A stretch of DNA of 47,837 nucleotides, taken from an uncultured Bacteroidales bacterium. GTDB taxonomy: Bacteria > Bacteroidota > Bacteroidia > Bacteroidales > CAIWKO01. The position numbers were made by a program, and so were the translations under genes. The notes beneath the pieces were generated by a model that saw only the letters and a program-made list of their open reading frames with translations, was not told the origin of the DNA and made no database searches. Positions 43,175 through 47,837 of the stretch are shown in pieces (the first letter of the stretch is position 1; every line of letters starts with the position of its first letter). The DNA lies in NCBI GenBank assembly GCA_903913285.1, contig CAIWKO010000011.1, positions 1 through 47,837 on the forward strand, read 5' to 3'.

Positions 43175-43432
43175 ATGTCGAAATTAGTTTTAGACCTGCA
43201 CGAAATTTATAATAAAGGCTATCTGATTGATAAAGCCCTGAATGATATTATTGAGGAAGCCGTGGAACGGAAGATCGACTGGGTGGAAATTATTCCCGGT
43301 AAGGGTAGCGGACAACTAAAAAAAAAGGTGCTGAGGTTTCTGGACAAGAAAGAGATCAAACAATTGTATCACCGCATTGATAAGGACAGGGATAATTTCG
43401 GGAAAATTTATGTTTATTTCAGGTTTAAGTGA
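43175..43432 (+). CDS. Stand-alone Smr domain protein
   Basis: An 85-residue protein that is one Smr domain, normally the C-terminal part of MutS2. Key motifs are LDLHEI (6-11) and IIPGKGSGQLKKKVLRFL (about 39-56), followed by YHRIDKDRDNFGKIYVYF. Smr domains are nucleases; the LDLH and GxGxG-like loops needed for activity are present. Single-domain versions are known in Bacteroidota. Role here unknown. Confidence 0.9.
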   Translation: MSKLVLDLHEIYNKGYLIDKALNDIIEEAVERKIDWVEIIPGKGSGQLKKKVLRFLDKKEIKQLYHRIDKDRDNFGKIYVYFRFK

Positions 43433-43450
43433 GGAGTCGGGGGTTTTTTT

Positions 43451-43491
43451 GAACCACGGAGACACGGAGAAAACAGAGAAACACAGAGGAA
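43451..43491. repeat. ACGGAGA/ACAGAGA short-period repeat
   Basis: CCACGGAG, ACACGGAG, AAAACAGAG, AAACACAGAG follow each other at 8-10 nt, flanked by a T-run on each side. It lies between the convergent Smr and trpS genes. A similar CACAGAGACACAGAG-type word is known to me from intergenic regions of many unrelated environmental bacteria. Confidence 0.6.
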
Positions 43492-43497
43492 TTTTTT

Positions 43498-44493
43498 TCA
43501 GAAGGATTTGAAGCCGATGATCTCCCGAATTTCTTTTATAGTTTGAGCAGCGCTTTCGCGGGCCTTTTCGGCGCCGAGTTTGGCAACGCGATGCAAATAT
43601 TCGTCGTTGGAAGCTAAATCATGGATCTTTTCGGTGATGGGAGCCACAAATATGGCCATATCTTCGGCCAGTTGTTTTTTGAGGTCGCCATAACGGATGG
43701 TGCAATCGTTGTAAAGCGCATCGAAGTGCTGAACTACGTTGGGTTTGGAAACCAGTTTCAACAATGAGAACAAATTTTCGACCGCCTGAGGTTTGGTTTC
43801 GTTGGGCTGGGTAGGACCTGCATCGGTGACCGCTTTCATTACTTTTTTGCGTATGGATTCGGCTGTGTCGGCCAGGAAAATGCATGAGTTCTCGTTATCC
43901 GATTTGCTCATCTTCAGGCTGCCGTCCAATCCGGGCACTTTTAAAAGTTCTTCGCCAAAGTTGTAAGCAACGGGCTCCGGGAAATATTCCACATTATACA
44001 TACGGTTGAAACGCTTTGCAAAAGTGCGCGTCATCTCAAGGTGCTGCTCCTGATCTTTCCCGACAGGAACTTTGGTGGCTTTGTGCAAAATAATGTCGGC
44101 AGCCATCAATGTGGGGTAGGTGAGCAGTCCGGCATTGATGTTATTGGGTTGTGTACGCACTTTGTCTTTGAAGGAAGTGCATCGTTCCAGTTCTCCGACG
44201 TAGGCATTCATATTGAGTATCAAATAAAGCTCCGCGGTTTCGGGCACGTCGCTCTGGATGTAGAGGGTTGCTTTTTCGGGATCCAATCCGCAAGCCAGGT
44301 ATTCGACCAGCACATTTTTCACGTTACCGTGCAGATCTTTGGGGGTGGGATGGGTTGTGAGCGAATGATAATCGGCGATGAAGAAAAAACAACGCTGCTG
44401 GTTCTGCATCTTCACAAAATTGCGCAAGGCACCCAGATAATTTCCCAGATGCAGATTGCCCGTGGGGCGTATGCCGCTTACAACCGTTTCCAT
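43498..44493 (-). CDS. trpS: Tryptophanyl-tRNA synthetase
   Basis: A 331-residue class I synthetase that charges tRNA-Trp. The HIGH-type motif is GNLHLGNY (12-19) and the KMSKS motif is at 194-198. FIADYHSLTTHP, NAYVGELERCTSFKDK and PVGKDQEQHLEMTRTFAKRF are also typical. Length is normal. The minus-strand word TAATTTTG (44515-44522) about 22 nt before the ATG is a possible -7 box. Confidence 0.97.
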   Translation of the reverse strand: METVVSGIRPTGNLHLGNYLGALRNFVKMQNQQRCFFFIADYHSLTTHPTPKDLHGNVKNVLVEYLACGLDPEKATLYIQSDVPETAELYLILNMNAYVGELERCTSFKDKVRTQPNNINAGLLTYPTLMAADIILHKATKVPVGKDQEQHLEMTRTFAKRFNRMYNVEYFPEPVAYNFGEELLKVPGLDGSLKMSKSDNENSCIFLADTAESIRKKVMKAVTDAGPTQPNETKPQAVENLFSLLKLVSKPNVVQHFDALYNDCTIRYGDLKKQLAEDMAIFVAPITEKIHDLASNDEYLHRVAKLGAEKARESAAQTIKEIREIIGFKSF

Positions 44494-44546
44494 AATGATC
44501 GATTAATTATGGTGCAAAATTACAAAGCTTTGCCGACAAATCGGAC

Positions 44547-45035
44547 TTATTTTTTTCCGAATTTGCATGCCAGTCCGAAGCCCAAGGTCATCAAACCTAC
44601 CACGACGATGATGGTGACGAACGCCAACTGGATGGTAGACATATCGCCAAAGCCAAAATCGGCCGGCAGGGTTCCGTGAACGACCAGCCGGTTTTGCAGC
44701 AGGACGATGGCATACAAAATTACCGTGTACATGAGCACCGGACGAGTTAATGAATAGATAAGATTGCTCAGTAGGGCCGATTTGGGTTTGGGCGCTTTTT
44801 TATAATTTATAATGGCAAACATCAGCACGAAGACATCGAAAACCAGAAAGGTGAGCCCTGCAGGCATCCCCCAGATGGATTTAACGAAATATACACTGCC
44901 TTTTTCGATGGCCTGATGTTCGGGTTGGGCCGGAGAGAGCAGCATCCAGATGCCCATGCCTAAAAGTGGAATTACAAAGCAAATAATGCTGATAAGAAGG
45001 TTTTCTTTCTTTTTTTTGAGTTCGGTTGCGTCCAT
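44547..45035 (-). CDS. Small membrane protein of unknown function
   Basis: A 162-residue protein with about four membrane helices (for example LLISIICFVIPLLGMGIWML, GLTFLVFDVFVLMFAIINY and LAFVTIIVVVGLMTLGFGLA) and a Lys-rich N-terminus. It has a segment NYKKAPKPKSALLSNLIYSL between helices two and three. I recognise no family. It lies between rhomboid and trpS, all leftward, with 38-53 base gaps. Confidence 0.7.
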   Translation of the reverse strand: MDATELKKKKENLLISIICFVIPLLGMGIWMLLSPAQPEHQAIEKGSVYFVKSIWGMPAGLTFLVFDVFVLMFAIINYKKAPKPKSALLSNLIYSLTRPVLMYTVILYAIVLLQNRLVVHGTLPADFGFGDMSTIQLAFVTIIVVVGLMTLGFGLACKFGKK

Positions 45036-45073
45036 AGTGTGTTGGTTTTGGGGGCGAATTTAGCGAAAATAGA

Positions 45074-46639
45074 TCAATTATGGGCAGGATCATCTTCTGC
45101 TTCAATTTTTAGTTTTTGTGATAAAATAAGTCCAATTATGAAACCACTCACTAATCCACCTATATGTGCAGCATTATCAATTCCTCCAGTAAATCCCATT
45201 AACAAATTATAACCAATAAAAATCAAAATACTCCAAAGTAAAGATTTAGTAAAATCTTTTGGATAAACTTTGGTGAGAAGGAACGCAAGGAAAACTCCGT
45301 ACAATCCAAAAATTGCACCCGAAGCTCCTACTGATACGGTTGCATCGTACCACCACAAACTTGTTGCACTGGCAAGAATTCCTGTGGTCAAATATATTAG
45401 TACAAGTCGAAGACGACCTAATCTGGGTTCAAGCAAAATGCCAATAAACAATAAACCGATCATATTAGCTGCAATATGCATCATTCCACCATGCAGAAAT
45501 GTGCTTGTGAGCAACCGCCACCATTGACCGTTGATAGTATAAGGTTTGAAATTGGCTCCCCAAGCCAGAAGGTCTTCCGATCGAAAACTAATAAAACCCA
45601 GTCCAGCAAACATCATGATAATAAAAATCAAGACATTCAGATCGATGATGATGGGCGTAATAAAAAAATCTTTTCTGGGTAGAAAGAAAAATAACATCAC
45701 TTTGGCTTCGTTTATATTGTCGGGTTTGCCTTTTTTAAATTTTAAGAGATTTTCAAGATCGAACTTTGGTATCAGAATCATGATTAACCATATTATACAA
45801 AAATTGGCAAACGCAACAAATACCCATATCAATAGATTGCCCGTTCGTTTTCCGAAAGGCTCATTAATTGGAAATAAAATGACTGGATTTACAGAATAAC
45901 ACTTTTTATTTTTTTGTATTGCTTTATAAAAATCCTGATTGTAGACATTATATTCAGGCCGTTCGAGATAGATGAAATTAAGAATATTTTTTGATTTAAA
46001 ATCTTTGAAGCTTTCTTTAAAGAACTCTTTATATACTTTATCCTTTTCATCATCAGTAACGCTGTTATCTGCTGACTGTTTATATTCAAAACAAAGCCAG
46101 GCAATGCATTCACTTTTTGCAGTATCTGAAATTTTATCAAGAATTGGTATTAAAAAACAAGTATGATATAAAATGCCGTCATAACCCTTACCTAAAACAT
46201 GTTCGGCATTATAAATAACAGTTTTGTTTTTGTCGAAATAAAAATTCTTTAAATTGTAGTATTTAGTCGGCTCTAGTTTTTCAATCAGACTGATTTTATC
46301 CAATGAAGTAAGTTTGCCAGTGGCTTTTATCAGATATGATTGAGCTACTATGGTCGGAATAGTTATTGCAAAGCAGGCGATTAAAATAAAAAGAGCGTAA
46401 AGATTACCTTTTTTTTGTTTCAGTTTTAATAATTTTATTCTGGGTAATAACCATATCCAAAGAGGAATCCATGGTAATGCAAAAGGGATCCAAATTTTCA
46501 GAACATCTTCATTAATTGTAAATAATTGAAATCTTATGAACAACAGCCAATGTAGAAAGGTATAACCGCCAATAATACAAATGGCGATTATCAAAAAACG
46601 GACATAAATGAGTTTTAATTTTTCGAAAATGGTGTGCAT
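45074..46639 (-). CDS. Rhomboid intramembrane serine protease with long N-terminal extension
   Basis: A 521-residue protein. The C-terminal 190 residues are a rhomboid core: WWRLLTSTFLHGGMMHIAAN (conserved His region), catalytic Ser440 in GASGAIFG, and catalytic His492 in AAHIGGL. The N-terminal 300 residues are unusual: about three membrane helices (residues 15-37, 50-66, 80-102), a soluble stretch of about 150 residues with conserved-looking YNAEHVLGKGYDGILYHT, then another helix (about 265-290). The gene is AT-rich compared with trpS (about 32% against 55% GC in sampled lines). The rhomboid call is sure; the extension is of unknown function. Confidence 0.9.
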   Translation of the reverse strand: MHTIFEKLKLIYVRFLIIAICIIGGYTFLHWLLFIRFQLFTINEDVLKIWIPFALPWIPLWIWLLPRIKLLKLKQKKGNLYALFILIACFAITIPTIVAQSYLIKATGKLTSLDKISLIEKLEPTKYYNLKNFYFDKNKTVIYNAEHVLGKGYDGILYHTCFLIPILDKISDTAKSECIAWLCFEYKQSADNSVTDDEKDKVYKEFFKESFKDFKSKNILNFIYLERPEYNVYNQDFYKAIQKNKKCYSVNPVILFPINEPFGKRTGNLLIWVFVAFANFCIIWLIMILIPKFDLENLLKFKKGKPDNINEAKVMLFFFLPRKDFFITPIIIDLNVLIFIIMMFAGLGFISFRSEDLLAWGANFKPYTINGQWWRLLTSTFLHGGMMHIAANMIGLLFIGILLEPRLGRLRLVLIYLTTGILASATSLWWYDATVSVGASGAIFGLYGVFLAFLLTKVYPKDFTKSLLWSILIFIGYNLLMGFTGGIDNAAHIGGLVSGFIIGLILSQKLKIEAEDDPAHN

Positions 46640-46717
46640 AAAAGGGATTTCATTCTCGTAATGTTTTGAATGTACAAATATAGCCGAATTAAGTTAAATT
46701 CCACTCTCTGGTTTTTC

Positions 46718-47332
46718 TTATTTCATCCCCGGAAATCCCATCGGAAATCCATGCGGTCCGGATCGCATATTATTGAATCTGTCTTGCTGCATTTGCCCGA
46801 ACAGCTCCATTTTCTTTTCAAGATAATCAGTATAGGTTGCCTTGCTGCACGACCAATATATGAAATCGTATTTATGCCCTTTGATGCACAGAAAAACAAC
46901 TCCGGCAACACCTCCCAGGAAAGCAGGTACTATTGTTGCGGCACTGACAAAAAGAACCGCACATACTAAAAAGGTAGTACATCCGCCAAGCAACAAAGGC
47001 CCTCCGGCGATATGGAGCCCGGTTCTGCTGCGTGTCCAGGTGCTGAGCGAAACAATTTTATCAAAATGAACACGGGTATTGTTTACAACCATGAAGGAAG
47101 AATCAATGCGCGTGATCTTACCGCGGATCTTCATAATTTTTCCGCTGTCGGCCTCGTTTTGCAGACGGCAGATGACGCGTCTTCCTTTTGCGAGATAGGT
47201 GTAGGCTATGGTTTTGCCTGCCGGACTTTTCTTTTCAAGTAAAAGTATTTCGCGATGCTGATCCCAGTTTTGCGCCCCCAAAAAGCAGGGCAACAGCAGT
47301 AAAACCAAAATTGCAAACAGTTTGACCTTCAT
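46718..47332 (-). CDS. Exported membrane protein of unknown function
   Basis: A 204-residue protein with a signal peptide (about 1-20, MKVKLFAILVLLLLPCFLGA). A beta-rich mature region (TYLAKGRRVICRLQNEADSG, IRGKITRIDSSFMVVNNTRV) looks like a small Sm- or SH3-like fold. Two adjacent membrane helices follow (about 108-150) and a Met/Gly-rich tail (HGFPMGFPGMK). No named family recognised. It lies 21 bases upstream of the outer-membrane protein fragment's end on the same strand. Confidence 0.7.
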   Translation of the reverse strand: MKVKLFAILVLLLLPCFLGAQNWDQHREILLLEKKSPAGKTIAYTYLAKGRRVICRLQNEADSGKIMKIRGKITRIDSSFMVVNNTRVHFDKIVSLSTWTRSRTGLHIAGGPLLLGGCTTFLVCAVLFVSAATIVPAFLGGVAGVVFLCIKGHKYDFIYWSCSKATYTDYLEKKMELFGQMQQDRFNNMRSGPHGFPMGFPGMK

Positions 47333-47353
47333 TGGCTCGTTTTTTAGGTTTCC

Positions 47354-47701
47354 CTATTTCTTCTCTTTGCCTCCGCCGAAGTAAAAACTAACTCCGAAGT
47401 TCAGCGACGACGTTTTAAGGTCGAGGCCGTATTCGTTGTCGGATGTTTTTGTTGTTTTGCTGCCTATAACGGTTTTTATGCCTGCATGACTGAAATAAAG
47501 TCTTCCGAACGACATTCCCAGGCCAATTCGGGGGGTTACAAGGTAGGTAAATCCCGGCGAAAAGGCCACGGCAATTAGGCCGTTATAATTTTTGGTTGTT
47601 TCATTGTAAGTTGGGCTTGCAGTGGGATTGTTGGTGGTTTGAGCGGTGGTGCCGAAGTTATAAGTGTACGAAAAATCGCCGTTGATGGTAAAATAGAAAG
47701 G
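47354..47701 (-). pseudogene. 5'-truncated outer-membrane beta-barrel protein
   Basis: An open frame of 115 residues that begins right after a TAA (47702-47704) and has no suitable start codon or signal peptide. It starts in the middle of a beta strand (PFYFTINGDFSYTYNFG), continues with IAVAFSPGFTYLVTPRIG and ends LNFGVSFYFGGGKEKK, a typical outer-membrane beta-barrel end. The 5' part is missing at about 47702, where an unrelated gene begins on the other strand. This suggests loss by insertion or rearrangement. A GTG at 47569 is in frame but internal to the barrel. Confidence 0.65.
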
Positions 47702-47754
47702 TTATGTTTTATGATATTGTAGAAAATGATTACTTTTGAAGAAACAAAATTGTC

Positions 47755-47837
47755 ATGGATTTACAAAAAGTTGTACAGGACTTAAGCAGAGAAGAAAAGG
47801 CCGAATTAATACGTTTATTATCAAAAGAACTCAAAGA
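47755..47837 (+). CDS. Start of an unidentified gene, cut by window edge
   Basis: An ATG at 47755 opens a frame of 27 codons to the window end: MDLQKVVQDLSREEKAELIR then LLSKELK. It is an amphipathic helical start of a type I have seen at the head of small proteins and some transposase-linked ORFs, but I cannot name it. It abuts the truncated outer-membrane gene, which would fit a mobile element. Confidence 0.45.
   Translation, partial: MDLQKVVQDLSREEKAELIRLLSKELK

Noticed and set aside
1-47837. tRNA or rRNA genes
   Set aside because: I found no GTTCGANTC-type T-loop with a matching cloverleaf and no rRNA sequence in any spacer.

Overview
This is a chromosomal segment from a member of the Bacteroidota (Bacteroidetes); I cannot resolve the order or genus. 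Four things support this. There is a PorU2/PorV2-type pair of the type IX secretion system (T9SS), and secreted proteins with T9SS-like C-terminal domains. Phylum-typical families are present (DUF4783, Bacteroidetes-type NadC, Lnt and GpmI). Upstream regions carry the phylum's -7 box TAnnTTTG (best example before the Smr gene, with a TTTG -33 box 20 nt away). Shine-Dalgarno sequences are almost absent. Base composition is patchy: sampled lines run from about 25% GC (gene at 12520-14259) to about 60% (operon at 2619-6463).

Layout. 1-2580 is accessory: a partial ORF6N gene, a carboxypeptidase-regulatory-like protein with an unusual perfect Shine-Dalgarno, and repeats. 2619-6463 is a GC-rich three-gene operon: two soluble unknowns and a GT-C membrane glycosyltransferase. 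6500-12367 is mostly housekeeping: YihY, NadC, DUF4783, a T9SS-targeted SGNH hydrolase, RlmH and Lnt. 12520-14259 is an AT-rich membrane protein whose N-terminus looks like a methyltransferase remnant. 14278-20351 is PorU2/PorV2. 20577-25527 holds a secreted unknown, an O-methyltransferase-like protein, two related lipoproteins and a U32 protein, separated by repeat-filled spacers.

26269-36993 is a ten-gene Kdp potassium-uptake operon: kdpF, a small membrane protein, a helical unknown, an outer-membrane porin, kdpA, kdpB, kdpC, a 4-helix-bundle/HAMP protein, kdpD and kdpE. Several junctions are ATGA overlaps. The layout suggests potassium entry across both membranes and two-component control are encoded together. 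37062-47332 holds GpmI, a secreted protein, two LPS-type glycosyltransferases, HflX, an Smr protein, TrpS, a rhomboid protease with a long N-terminal extension, and small membrane proteins. The right edge has a 5'-truncated outer-membrane protein and the start of a new gene.

The most unusual non-coding feature is a set of intergenic tracts phased at 7 nt (several begin at stop codons), two degenerate arrays with a 21-bp period (3 x 7), one exact 41-bp x 7 array carrying a TTGACCGTCAA palindrome, and a complex palindromic element just before the kdp operon.
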